In this document: positions 24,624-35,590 of the stretch, piece after piece
How positions within the stretch are numbered: the stretch's first letter is position 1
Layout of the letters: every line of letters starts with the position of its first letter
Origin: Trichoplax adhaerens
Taxonomy: Eukaryota > Placozoa > Uniplacotomia > Trichoplacea > Trichoplacidae
Direction of reading: 5' to 3'
NCBI RefSeq assembly: GCF_000150275.1
Contig: NW_002060943.1
Coordinates: 7,820,066 to 7,884,065 of the forward strand
Length of the DNA stretch: 64,000 nt
The notes under the pieces: generated by a model
Database searches by the model: none
What the model was told of the DNA's origin: nothing
The model's input: the letters and a program-made list of their open reading frames with translations, nothing else
Translations under genes and position numbers: made by a program

Positions 24624-25045
24624 ACACCTGCAAATTTAAATCGTTTTTGCAGTAAACGCAAGAGCAGTATATTGTATGGTAGTCTGGTTACTACATTCAT
24701 CATAGAAGTAAAAATGACCTAGTGTTGATTGATAATAAATTAATGCAGAATTTCATGTTTTAGATTATAAATTAATTTAACGTCGCCATATTGTTGAATT
24801 ATGGATTATACTACAGTATTACTGCCAGTAGATACCTGCAAATTTAAATCGTTTTTGCAGTAAAGGCATGAGTAGTATATTGTATGGTAGTCTGATTACT
24901 ACATTTGCCATAGAAGTAAAAATGGCCTAGTGTTGATTGATTGATAATAAATTAATACAGAATTTTATGCTTTAGATTGTAAATTGATTTAACGTCGCCA
25001 TATTGTTGAATTATGGATTATACTACAGTATTATTGGTACAGTAG
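24624..25045. repeat. 208-bp tandem duplication
   Basis: Two head-to-tail copies, 24624-24831 and 24832-25045. Both begin near ACCTGCAAATTTAAATCG and end near TTATACTACAGTATTA. They differ by scattered substitutions and a 4-base insertion (GATT) in copy 2. Neither contains an open frame of note. Confidence 0.85.
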
Positions 25046-25050
25046 TAGCC

Positions 25051-25195
25051 TAGACCAATAGTCAATAACCTTGGCAGGTGCAAAAACTGCCATAACTGCG
25101 GTAGACGCCATTGCCCGCTCTTTTAATATGAGTATATTGTACTAACATAATTTTGGTCCCTAAAACGTCCGGTGCCCTTACTAGCTATTGGTCTA
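25051..25195. mobile_element. MITE-like element with 11-bp terminal inverted repeats
   Basis: TAGACCAATAG (25051-25061) is the exact inverse of CTATTGGTCTA (25185-25195). The ends can be read as a TA target duplication around GACCAATAG...CTATTGGTC, as for Tc1/mariner-derived MITEs. The 145-bp body is somewhat GC-richer than its surroundings and codes for nothing. It directly follows the 208-bp duplication. Confidence 0.5.
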
Positions 25196-26370
25196 ACTAT
25201 AAATTTACGAGATAGGATTTCAGTAAGTTCTATCCCACTTGGACGAAACAGACTATTATGATACGAACTAAATTCTTAATATCGAAATAATCTAGCCAGC
25301 GCTTGTAGAAGTTGATTATTGTGTCAATTAAAACTCTTCAGCATCAAGTTTCAAAATTAGGAAGCCTATTAAACTTTGCATAAATTCAAATCAAGAATTA
25401 TTTAGGTTACCAAGAGCTCTCTATAGAACAAAATTGTTTTTTTTTGAAAGGCTGCTATATTATCTCTTGCCTTATACCAAGGCTACTAAAAACGCGTCAT
25501 ACTCGTAGTCGTAACAATACTAGAAGCGATAATAGCATGGGCCACACAAGTATATTAAAAATCTCAGTAAAGATCCTGTCGGTACGTACATTTCGTCATA
25601 AACTATAAATTCAAATAATAATATTGATAGTCGCTAGTTCTAAAACAAGTATAGAAAATTTATGATAAAAATTAGGTACTAAGCTATCACGACCAATTAC
25701 GGTGATTAGCGTTGCAACCGTCGAAAGCTACCCAGTTTTATTTATAGGGGTCTAAAATTTCAAATTGCCTTACAGACACTCCCCACAAATTAGACTAAAT
25801 TGACGTAGTCAAGTAAATCGACTATTGCATCTTTTTGCTCGTCACCCTGCAGTATTGTTCAGTACAATCAAAAGCAAATATTAGACTAGGAAATATTTAA
25901 AGCATTTTATTCGAGCCTGACATTGAAACCTACCTACTAGCTACAAAGCATAGACTAGAAGACATTTAAGGTACTGCGAGTATTTCTATGTTGACAAGAC
26001 ACACAAGTGCACGTGCCATTATATTCAATCTCTATATTGATGGTATACCAATTCTGTATTTGCAAGGTAAAATTTTTATCTAACGTAATTCCATTCTATT
26101 GGAACAATGAATAACAATTACACTAAATTACAACGATTCTAGCTATAGTCTAGAGTATATCTAAGACGAATCAATTTAAATATATGATATTTTAACTGTA
26201 AATAATTGTTAAGAATTTACTACTGAGGGATTCAATTCATAATGATAATGATCTTATTCTACGATTATAGACTTGTATATATTGAATAAAGAGATCAATG
26301 GTCTGCTCTAGAAGAAATGTTAGAGGGAATTTCGGCCTGATAGGGCTTAATAAAAGGATCCACCAATGGA

Positions 26371-27778
26371 TTACATCATTTCGTATTTAGCAGAGTCATT
26401 ATTGCATACTAAGCAGCAGGCAAGTACTACACCAATTATCTAGCACAAATTTAAGCATAAAATTAGATTACCGTACAATAATAAAGAAATAATCTAATAA
26501 TGATACGTACTTGAAATACTCCAATTGCTACAGCAATTCCAGCAACAATTCCCAAGTGCGATTCAAGAAATTTGATGACAGCGCCTGAACATGCCTGCAA
26601 ATGAGAATATTCATTATATAGTGTATCAATCAAGTTACCCAGTTGCACAAAAATCAAGGATAGATTCGCAGTTAGTTGATAGTCAACATGTTAAAAGTAA
26701 CTTACGCTCTGACTGATTTTGATTCCTGATGGATATTGATAATTTCCAGTATTGTAGGTTAAGTGAAGATTATTACAAAGACCAGTGGAGTTATTTGGTT
26801 TGGTTCCAGAAGTAAAAAAGGTTTTCGGGCAGCAACTACTGGGTACAGAATCCCGATATTTCTGCTTACTTGCCCAAGAAGTATTGAACCATTGCGTATA
26901 GTTCTGTGCACCACAGCATTCCAACTGAATAGCATGATAACGATCAAAATTGTAGATATTAAATGACTATAGCTTTACGAAAACAAATATTGTATTTATC
27001 CACGCATACTATTCACTACATAATCTCTTACATTCTGTTGTACTCCGTCTACGATATGCTTGATGCCTACATCTGTGTCATACTTTTGTAAGAATGGTTT
27101 CATGGTGACAGCTAAGCCAGCTTCAAACTACAAAGAGAAGTTTATGATTACCAAAAATCGAAATTAGATCCATAATAGTATCCTTATATTCTAAGGAAAA
27201 TTTGTTACAGAGTATAAGGAATAGCCAATTACTGTCTTAAGTACATCACTAGAAAATTAAACAGCTGGAATTATTCGGATTGAGCAATTTTAAATCAAGA
27301 ATAAGCGTTTTGTTATCGATGCTACCGTTTGGATCATGAGCTGTGTTGCAAGGTATCAATATTCATTTTAAAGTTATCTATAATACTATGTCTTTAGTTC
27401 TTATTCCAATTTTAAAACTTACGTCACCCTTGAAAACGAAAGCAATGATACCAAGTGTAATTTCGGCCAGGACAATCACAATCAAGATTACTGAATACTA
27501 AATATTTATAAAAATTGATTGAACATGAGAAATAATCTAGTATAATTGTTGATAATGAAGTATCTATCATTAGCAGCCTTATAGCTTACAATTCCAAGAA
27601 GGCATCGACTACCCTTCATGGCGCCATAGCATCCTACGAAGCCAATTAAAACGATAAGGATACCAACTCCCAGTAAAATGTAGAGCGCAGAAAAGCTATG
27701 TTGGTTATCTAATTTCATGTAAGGACCAAAAGCGATCAAACCCCATATTGACGCAGCCAAAATTGCTACACCACTTAT
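26371..27778 (-). CDS. Tetraspanin (first coding exon not found)
   Basis: Tetraspanins are four-pass membrane organisers. Six exons, all with phase-0 junctions, were read: 27778-27590, 27497-27423, 27127-27032, 26924-26706, 26594-26511 and 26439-26371 (stop 26373-26371), giving 243 residues. TM2 lies in ALYILLGVGILIVLIGFVGC and is followed by CYGAMKGSRCLLG, the usual inner loop. TM3 is VILIVIVLAEITLGIIAFVF. The large extracellular loop carries CCGAQN, PSSCC and two further cysteines, and therefore a six-Cys pattern. TM4 is HLGIVAGIAVAIGVFQ. The short tail has palmitoylation-type cysteines (LACCLVC) and ends KYEMM. The N-terminal exon (TM1, about 20 residues) must lie upstream, but I could not identify it between 27.8 and 28.8 kb. 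The precise orthologue (CD9/TSPAN type) is undecided. Confidence 0.9.
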
Positions 27779-30700
27779 CTATAAAAGTAACGTTATAGGA
27801 TTCAGTTAGTACAAGAAATGATCGATTTATGCTGTCATAAAATCCAGGTACAACTTTGATTTCACCCTATACTTTATGTCATAGGGTCACGGTGAAGGAT
27901 ATTGTTTTGTTAGTAATTGCTTAGGAAGAACTAAACTACACCTATTAATTTTATTTACAGAGCACATCACACTGATCATATAATTTATTTATTTACTGTT
28001 CATAAGGTACAGATTTTACCCAACATCTTTTATATCGCAACTAGTCAATCGTTCTATATAGCTGTAGCGGAAAGCCTTGTGACGAAATAGAGATTGTACA
28101 TGATCAACTTTGATAATGTGCCACTCCATCTATGGTACTTGAAGGAAATTATTATAATATGTACGTACCGCAGGCCTTAAGATTCGTGCTCAATGTATCA
28201 GATACTATAAATGCTACTGTAGGTCAATAAGGCTGTTGTTCGACCTATGGATATCAGCTATAATATGGAAGCGTAGCTCTATTCAGATATCCATTGCAAA
28301 TGCTAACCAACTTGTACGCTACATACATTTAACCCTTATGAATAGGAGCAATAAGAAGCAATTTTATTTTATCCCTCTCAAGGGTATAAATTGAGAAATA
28401 AAAATGAATTGTGAAAAAAAAACGTTACTATTTCAATAATACATCCTTATTGCCAATTGCTTGTCGGCTAATTTCAAATTGTAAATAAACAATCAAACAC
28501 CATTGGAGCTCGGAGAGTATATTATATAATATGCTGATCGTAGTTAATCAATTTGGAATTTACTATACTCATGAGCAGATGTACTGTAATACCGAGCTAG
28601 TCTTCATCGGAATGAGGAAATCTAGCGGTAGTTTAATGGTGTAAGCATAAAAACTTTCTCCGAAAATTTACATCAATAATGCGAAAGTTTAAGACCAATA
28701 TCAGGGGCTATACGCGTACACCATATCTTAATGAAAGGGCTTTAAGATTCATAAACTGACGATCAGCTTGGCAATCTTTTACTGTACTGTATACAGTATT
28801 CATGTATATTAAAAATCTTCGGATACACCAGTGCCTACTGTAGGTAGTGCTAACATGTTTTAGTAGATGGTATATGGTAAAATTAGGAAATTACTCTACT
28901 CAAGTTTTAAAGTACATTCTATGATCCCCCAAAGTCAAAACCAAAGACAGGGTAAAATTTTTAATATACAAATCATTTTTTGTGCTGGAAAGATCACTCC
29001 GAAGTAAAAGTGTTGGCGCTAATAAAATATGTACTATTCAATATTACTGTAAGTAGATAGGTAGGAGCCAAAATGAGAAAACTTCAGTACTGCAGGTGGC
29101 ATTGAATCATTTACATTTGGATATTGGGAGGTGTTACTTATAGGGTATAAATATAAAGTCAAGGATTATTACTAGTCATGCCTCTAAATCTAGTCTCATT
29201 AAATCGCATTATGAAATGTATGAAAAGGGTTTTTTTCCTTTGATAGATCAGAAAATATTATTGGTAAGTGGACAAGGAATGTTAAATTATTGCATATACG
29301 TATATTAATACTGTGCAATACGTTCCAAAATAAGCCGCCGAGTTGGGCCTAGTAAATAATATAGTTAATATCTAATGCATGCAGTACTCGTGTCGTAGAA
29401 GAAAGTCCAAACGCAAGAAAACGTCCATCATGGTCCTTTTCAGTTGATATGATGTGTCATTGTCGATCTTCATTTATGGTATGGGTTAATACACTTTAAT
29501 GCATTGTACCATGGTAAATCACTCTGTAGCTTTTACTAATCCATGATTGTACTGTATTAGTGAACGTTCTGGTTAGAAAAAAATCAGCGATATTATTATT
29601 ATCACTATACGAGAATTCGATCATTAACGAAGTAGTTATTAAAAATTGATGTATCTCTCTTACATCCATAGCTGTGAATAATGATGGGCATAATTTTTAG
29701 AGCAATTTAGAGTTCAGAATCAAAATTTCAGTTGCCAGACAAAAGAATGACATAAGGGTGGTTAATGTAAGACCGAAGCCCTAGCGAAAATAAATCAACT
29801 ATTGCTCATAGAATGGAAAGTAAATCGATCAACGATGGATGAGTCACAACTGATCTAGACAGCAGTACTTTTTATCGTCAGAAATGACATTGATCAATCT
29901 ATTTAATCAAATAGACTTGAGCTACTTGATTTTTGTGTTTAAAGGGCGCGGACTTGTAAACCCGAAGCGAGTCCTGTGTTTTTTTGTAGCTTTCTTAATA
30001 CGATGGTAGCACTATACAAGTACTGCCACTATAGCTACCAATATTCTTTAGTATTGTCACAATTGTATGCTTGGATAGGAATATAAAAACTCGTCCATTA
30101 TTATGTTAGGGTATACTGATAATCTATCGCTAACCTACGCCATGACTGACTGGACATGACAGTAGACGATAATGTAGTTCTTAATAAACGCAAAATAAAT
30201 GATGAATTTTATCTATCGCTTGTCTAATTATTAATATAATTCATCGTACGAGCATGGTATAGCTTTTGAAGCATCATTTTCTCCTCAAAATCCACATAAC
30301 TAGGGTAGTCATTTAGGTTAATAAAAGAACTAGTCAAAAGGAAGACAGTGATGATTGCCATATTGTTATATCAAGTATTGTACAGTCCTTCTTGGTTATA
30401 CAACCAATACAGTGTTATGGCTCATTTTATCAATTATCATTTGGTTCGTCTGACTGTAAGATTTCGAACTTGGAAAAGAATGGATGATTATCCAAATCAA
30501 TATCATCTAGCTATGACAATAAAGTGCTTGAGTTCAAAAGAGATCCATTCGTCTTACCCATAAAATAAAGTTGAAGAGATGAAGTAAAATTGTTAGGCAC
30601 TTGTGGCCGGCAGAAGTTTTGGCAGGAGACGGCATTTTGACGAGATGGTGGGTAGGATGTAGATATAGTTTTTTGTCTTTTGATTTGATGATCTAATGTA

Positions 30701-31007
30701 ATCTGCTATTTATGTTCAATCTGGATATCGTAGTAACCAATGGGTTGTCTTGGGTAACAATCAGGGCCTACTCATTGTAAAACTAAAGTCTTTTAATGAT
30801 CTCTAGTATTCATACTGCCTAGCAACATCCTTCAATACTTGGCTCTATGCATAAGATGCATGTATAGGACAGTTGTATTTCCTCGCCAGCATGATTAGCA
30901 ACGATTTAATAATTTACAATACCCACTACATTATTGTCTTAATTATTATCCCAGCGCCATTGCGTTCTCTTGGCGAATCGTGAATAAATAAACCAAGACA
31001 AAAGATG

Positions 31008-31041
31008 AATGGCCCGCTATGTATGTACATAGCGGGCCATT
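31008..31041. repeat. Perfect GC-rich palindrome
   Basis: AATGGCCCGCTATGTA (31008-31023) and its exact inverse complement (31026-31041) are separated by the two bases TG. Sixteen matching pairs containing GGCCCGC are far above the local base composition. It would form a strong hairpin in DNA or RNA. Confidence 0.9.
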
Positions 31042-31496
31042 TGTCAACACCCATACTTCTTATTTACTGGTACAAATGTCTCCAAATGAACTCAATCAAA
31101 ATTGATGAAGAATAATAATCAACGAGCAAGATGATTGATTGGTCATCAGCGGCATGATCAGCCATGTTTTTATTACATTTGTAATAGGACATGGCGTTGT
31201 TGTGATCATCCATCGATTCCATGACGTAATTGCAAAAGAATAAATTTATAAAAAAAATTATTATGGAGAAAGCGTGATTGACCCAGGATACTGATACACT
31301 ATCTACTTTTCTTTACTTAATATTTTCTTTTTTAGATACTAATTTTCCTAATCTCTTTCATCTTTTAGTCATTTTACACTTTTACCGCGAGATAGAATGA
31401 CTAAATAGCCAACAATGGACAACTTACAGTAATTATAGTCGATCTTTCCTTTCAACACACAATGAGGTACAATTGTTATGGCGATATATGTAGGAA

Positions 31497-31546
31497 CATG
31501 GACTACTAGAAATAGAGGAAAAGCTGCATTTTCTTTTAGTCTATGG
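31497..31546. repeat. Short inverted-repeat element, CATGGACTA family, copy 3
   Basis: CATGGACTACTAGAAA at the left faces TTCTTTTAGTCTATGG at the right (31531-31546) as imperfect inverted arms. The left arm is identical to the element at 4656 over 16 bases. Confidence 0.5.
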
Positions 31547-31679
31547 TGTCGAGTCCTGCGTAAAATTCTCTTTCACAGCATAGCAAGTTAACATGAACAG
31601 TAATTGATTTTCCGTAGTCTTATCTGACACCTAGCATAGCTGTGTTATGATGAAGAAATGGTATGAGAGACCATTCATT

Positions 31680-32600
31680 AATTTTCCATCCATCAATGCA
31701 TCCCAAGGAACGCATGTTGGAGGATTTCGGAGGCCACATTTTCAAAATTAGTACATGAAACGCCTTTAGCTACTGCATACTTGCTATTTTCCGATTTACA
31801 GTGAAGAGCTACATCGAACAACAGTACTATTCTCATCGTTCAAACCTGTATGAACACCAAATCATTTTAAACCAATTTAGCATTTTTTTATCCGTCCAAT
31901 ATTTCATGATTCGAAATATAATTGATTTTTAAAATCAAAGATAGAATTAGTAAGGATGAACTCTACTCTACTGTAAACCAAATCGAGGCAAGACAGGGAA
32001 GCGCAGGAATCATGAATAATTACAGTACAGTATAATGATAGCTAGTCATCCATATAAAACAACTTTATTATTATTATTTTACATAATAAAATAAATTGGA
32101 ATTAATCCAATAAATGATGAGGTCTTACAAATTGTTAAATAATAATTAATATCTCATAATTTTGGAATTAATTTTGGGACTAGCGGGCACATACAGTAGC
32201 ACATATTCGTCGAACAAACTGTGTACGGACAGTTTCTTCCGGTAAAGTAGCGAAATTCTTTATCAGCCTCTATAAACATTCTCAGAAATATTAGCATGAC
32301 TAGTAGAGATAGTGCATTCCAAGGAATGCATATTACAGGATTTCAGGAGCCGAAAATAAAATCTCTACATGAAAGTTGGTATTCTCCCATTTACGGTTCA
32401 ATGGCTACATCGAACATCACCAGACCATGAACATCTCTAATCGTTGATCATGTAAACCTATTAGCATAAATCGTTCTTTATCATCACTGTAAATTCTATC
32501 ATTTTAAATCAAGAAATATTTTTTATCGATCTAATGATTTCAATCTGATTGATTCTAAAGATAGAGTCAAAGCAAATGAACTGTAAACCCACCCAATCAA
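31680..32600. repeat. Diverged direct duplication, two copies of about 280 bp
   Basis: Segments starting near 31690 and 32315 share GCAT-CCAAGGAA-GCAT, then GGATTTC-GGA, then TTTAC-GT...GCTACATCGAACA in the same order and spacing, with many substitutions and small indels. No coding potential. It probably represents an old repeat family. Confidence 0.6.
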
Positions 32601-32631
32601 GCTTTTAACAAGGTAGACTATAGGAAATTAT

Positions 32632-33385
32632 TTTATGGATGCAAGCTGGCGTGTAATCGCTGCGAACTCCACACAACTCCTAGTGCAAAGGCTGTGTCAT
32701 AGAGATTCCTTCACGTTCACATTCTAAAATTCCAGAAAATTATCAAATTATTTTATGGATACAAGCTCCAGTGGAAACACTGTGGAGTCAAGGGGATCCT
32801 ATCACCTGCATATTTTAAAAAATTCCCAAACATTACTTTATAGTACTTCACGATGTAAACTCGAGTACAAACTATAGTGCAAACGCTGTCCAGGAGTCAT
32901 GGAGATCTTTTCACGTCTATATTCTAAATTCTAGAAAATTAGTTGTGGATGTAAGCTGGCGTGTAATCGCTGCGGACTCCACACAACTCCTAGTGCAAAC
33001 GCTGTGTCATGGAGATCCCTTCACGTGCACATTCTAAAATTCCAGAAAATTACTTTACGGATACAAGCTCCCATGGAAACTCTGTGGAGCCAAGGAGATC
33101 CTCTCACCAGCATATTAAAAAAATTCCAAAACGTTACTGTACTTGACGATGTAAACTCGAGCACAACTATAGTGCCAACGCTGTCCAGGAGTCATGGAGA
33201 TCTTTTCACGTCTACATTCTAAATTGTAGAAAATTAGTTATGGATACAAACTCGAGTGCAAACGCTGTCCAGGAGTCACGGAGATCTTTTCACGTCTATC
33301 CATATTCTAAATTCTGGAAAATTAATTATTTATGGATGCAAACTCGAGTATAAAACGCTGTGGAGTCATGAAGATCCTGATATAC
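32632..33385. repeat. Tandem array with 310-bp higher-order unit of about 100-bp monomers
   Basis: The word AAGCTGGCGTGTAATCGCTG recurs at 32643 and 32953, giving a 310-bp period. Within each unit three related monomers of about 100 bp share GGAGTCATGGAGATC, TTTTCACGTCTA and TTCTAAATT-TAGAAAATTA motifs. Two further single monomers extend the array to about 33385. The array ends about 240 bases before the dsRBD ORF. Confidence 0.8.
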
Positions 33386-33470
33386 ACATTTATTAATGAT
33401 AGACTAGCGTCTGCAGTGTGCAGACCAGAAAAAAAAATCTCCATTTTTATGCAGAGTATATTGGTCTCCA

Positions 33471-33575
33471 AATACAGTACAGTATCCTTGTAATATAGTA
33501 CTGTATGCTGTATAGGAATATATAGTGGATACCGTTCTCTTGTGTACGCATAGCAGACAGTAGTACGGGACTGTT
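33471..33575 (+). promoter_or_regulatory. TACTGTA/TACAGTA cluster upstream of the dsRBD gene
   Basis: TACAGTACAGTA, TAGTACTGTATGC and ACAGTAGTAC lie 50-150 bases upstream of the ATG at 33625. The role is inferred from similar placement elsewhere in the window. Confidence 0.3.
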
Positions 33576-33624
33576 TACGGCTTGTCTACGATTTTCTCCT
33601 TGCCGACAGTAGTCCATAGCCATC

Positions 33625-34389
33625 ATGAATGTTAATCCGGTATCCATTTTATATATGCTCAGTCAAACATTACATGTTCATTTAACTTTCGATTGCGCAC
33701 CATTGCATAACTCATCGTCCAAAAATAACCCTAAATTTCTCGGTAGTTTTCGCTTTGGAGAGTATGCCTACGGGAAAGGGGAAGGTTCCAACAAGCGCAC
33801 CGCAAAAGTTCATGCTGCCGTGGACGCATTGATAAAATTACGGCAATCGGCTGTTGCTGGTGTGATCGAAAATTTCCTAAACGATCAAAAAATTAATCCA
33901 GCCTCATTTGAACAAATGTTATCCACGGAAGAAAACAACTCACAGGAGGAGAATTCTCTTCCTGGTGGCAGTGCTACTTGTCCTGCGGAATCGACTGACT
34001 ATATCAGTAAATTGCAAGCTTTAGCTGTTAATCGGCGCTGGATTATGCCGCAATACGACGATTTCGGAGAAGAAAAATCTCAAGGCTCCAATCCAACTGC
34101 CTTTATTGTTAAAGCAACTATCGTTATTAGTAACCGAACCTTTAATGAATATGGCCGCGCTGGGAGTAAAAAGGAAGCGAAGAAAGAGGCTGCAAAGAAA
34201 TTATATTTAACCTTAGAGAGCGATGCAAAAATCGCACGTGGAGCATGCTACGAGAATATAAGAACAAACATCAAAATAAATAAGAAAACGGTCAGTGATC
34301 TCATAGTACTAGGCGCTATGCAATGTCAATACTCAATCCAAGATGATAGTAATACGTATATCATAATGAGTACGTTCACTTTACTATAA
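33625..34389 (+). CDS. Double-stranded RNA-binding protein with two dsRBDs, intronless
   Basis: A single 254-residue frame. dsRBD1 spans about 4-72: NPVSILYMLSQ, NNPKFLGSFRFGEYAYGKGEG and the RNA-contacting NKRTAKVHAAVDALIKL. An Asn/Glu-rich linker follows. dsRBD2 spans about 125-198: DYISKLQALAVNRRWIMPQY, NPTAFIVKATIVI, and the basic GSKKEAKKEAAKKLYLTL helix with the canonical KKxAK residues. The last 55 residues match no domain. Two tandem dsRBDs are the layout of TRBP/PACT, Staufen- or ILF3-like proteins, and I cannot tell which. dsRBD1 has a weak N-terminal Q-x-x-x-E element. No deaminase, kinase or RNase III domain follows. The AATAAA at 34388-34393 overlaps the stop codon. Absence of introns and flanking repeats are odd here. 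Confidence 0.85.
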   Translation: MNVNPVSILYMLSQTLHVHLTFDCAPLHNSSSKNNPKFLGSFRFGEYAYGKGEGSNKRTAKVHAAVDALIKLRQSAVAGVIENFLNDQKINPASFEQMLSTEENNSQEENSLPGGSATCPAESTDYISKLQALAVNRRWIMPQYDDFGEEKSQGSNPTAFIVKATIVISNRTFNEYGRAGSKKEAKKEAAKKLYLTLESDAKIARGACYENIRTNIKINKKTVSDLIVLGAMQCQYSIQDDSNTYIIMSTFTLL

Positions 34390-35590
34390 TAAAAGATTGC
34401 TAATTGATCTGTAATTATATTTCAATCGTGAAGACGATTCTTGACCTAATTTTCATACTTTTGAAACTATTCTGTAAAAATCAAGGTTTCCAATGACAAA
34501 CTGGCATCACTCGCACATTACATCTACAAGCCTGACGCCGAAAAGACAGAAAACCACAAATTGATTCATGGAAATGCAAGTACAAATACCTACTGAGCCC
34601 CAGCTTCTATTAAAGTTTAACTTTAAGAAATTGCGAAATGTCACTACTTTTTCAATAGGCCGATCATAGTTTACTCGTAGAGATCATTACAGTAAGTTAA
34701 GCGTTGTATTTGTAGTATCGGACAAAAACTTTACAGTTTTACACATACTGTATTCTACGTAATACAGTCAGTCGAAATTTTTGGCATGTATTCTCATAAT
34801 TTATCAATCACTAGCAAACACTATGTTCGCAGATGAAAGATGCACTTATCTAAATTAGAAATACTAATTGCTGGCCTCTGTTCTAATATTACATTTGGAC
34901 TAAAAATATTTTTCGAGTTCGCTAAATAATTTAGATACGACGTAGCTGCACATGGTTGTAATCGTAATAAAATTTCAAATAAGACATAATCTCATTTACT
35001 ATTTGATTAATCTACGAGCAATATAATTTGCTAACTATAGTAGGTTAGTATTGCGTATAGATAGTAAATTTTAAATTATTCGCAGTACAGTACTGTGATA
35101 TTCCAACAGTTTAACCCTTCGTAATCTGCCCACTTTGTCCAGTTTTGGAGAAATTCCGATGGCATACTTGTGATTAGTGCCTAGGAGACGCCTAAATCGG
35201 CGCGCTTCATTCAAGATTAATTAGAACTTCCATAGAGGTACAAAAACATCTTGCGTGATGGCCGATAACTAAATTTCAAATTGAACCCTGTTATAATTCA
35301 ATCTACAAATAACGTTGCAAAGTCTTCTCTTCAACTGTTCCACTGGAGGAATGGCGTTCAGTTAAAGCTCGCAGATAGAACAATATTGTGCGTTGTTTCT
35401 ACCCACTCATTATTGTAATTCATATTCTTGCGTGCATGGGTGGAAAGTTTGTTCAATATGCGAAACTCATATACGTGCAATACCTGCAATAGATGTTACG
35501 AAAGGTAGTATAACAATCTCTTTATTTTAAAAATAATAACCTAAAGCAAGTACCGAACTTAAAATTAAAATTAAAAAGTCACTTTTTCCG
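34390..35590. other. Intergenic region between convergent dsRBD gene and COG6
   Basis: AT-rich. It holds the COG6 minus-strand poly(A) signal TTTATT at 35521-35526, 65 bases beyond the COG6 stop. No exon, repeat or RNA gene is recognised. Confidence 0.5.

Larger units (their letters stand above)
24076..26370. other. Repeat-bearing intergenic region between TRAPPC14 and tetraspanin
   Basis: Holds a TACTGTA-rich block just upstream of TRAPPC14 (24236-24415), a 208-bp tandem duplication (24624-25045), a TIR element (25051-25195), and about 1.1 kb of AT-rich DNA in which I see no gene. Confidence 0.5.
27779..33624. other. Repeat-rich intergenic region
   Basis: About 5.8 kb without a convincing gene, though the tetraspanin first exon is probably hidden near its left end (a TACTGTACTGTATACAGTA run at about 28783 may mark its promoter). 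A 72-codon frame at 30348-30563 is unrecognised. Structures listed separately: a palindrome at 31008-31041, a hairpin element at 31497-31546, a diverged duplication at 31680/32310 and a tandem array at 32632-33385. Confidence 0.5.

Noticed and set aside
27855-27900. CACCCTAT...ATAGGGT hairpin as a regulatory element
   Set aside because: Short imperfect arms with an interrupted stem; not distinguishable from chance.
29940-29980. Possible tRNA-like stem (GGACTT...GAGTCC)
   Set aside because: One 5-6 bp stem with a 14-base loop only; no cloverleaf, no T-loop GTTCGA and no acceptor stem.
30348-30563. 72-codon open frame
   Set aside because: Looks moderately protein-like, but no splice partners, no recognised domain and AT-rich chance frames of this length are common here.
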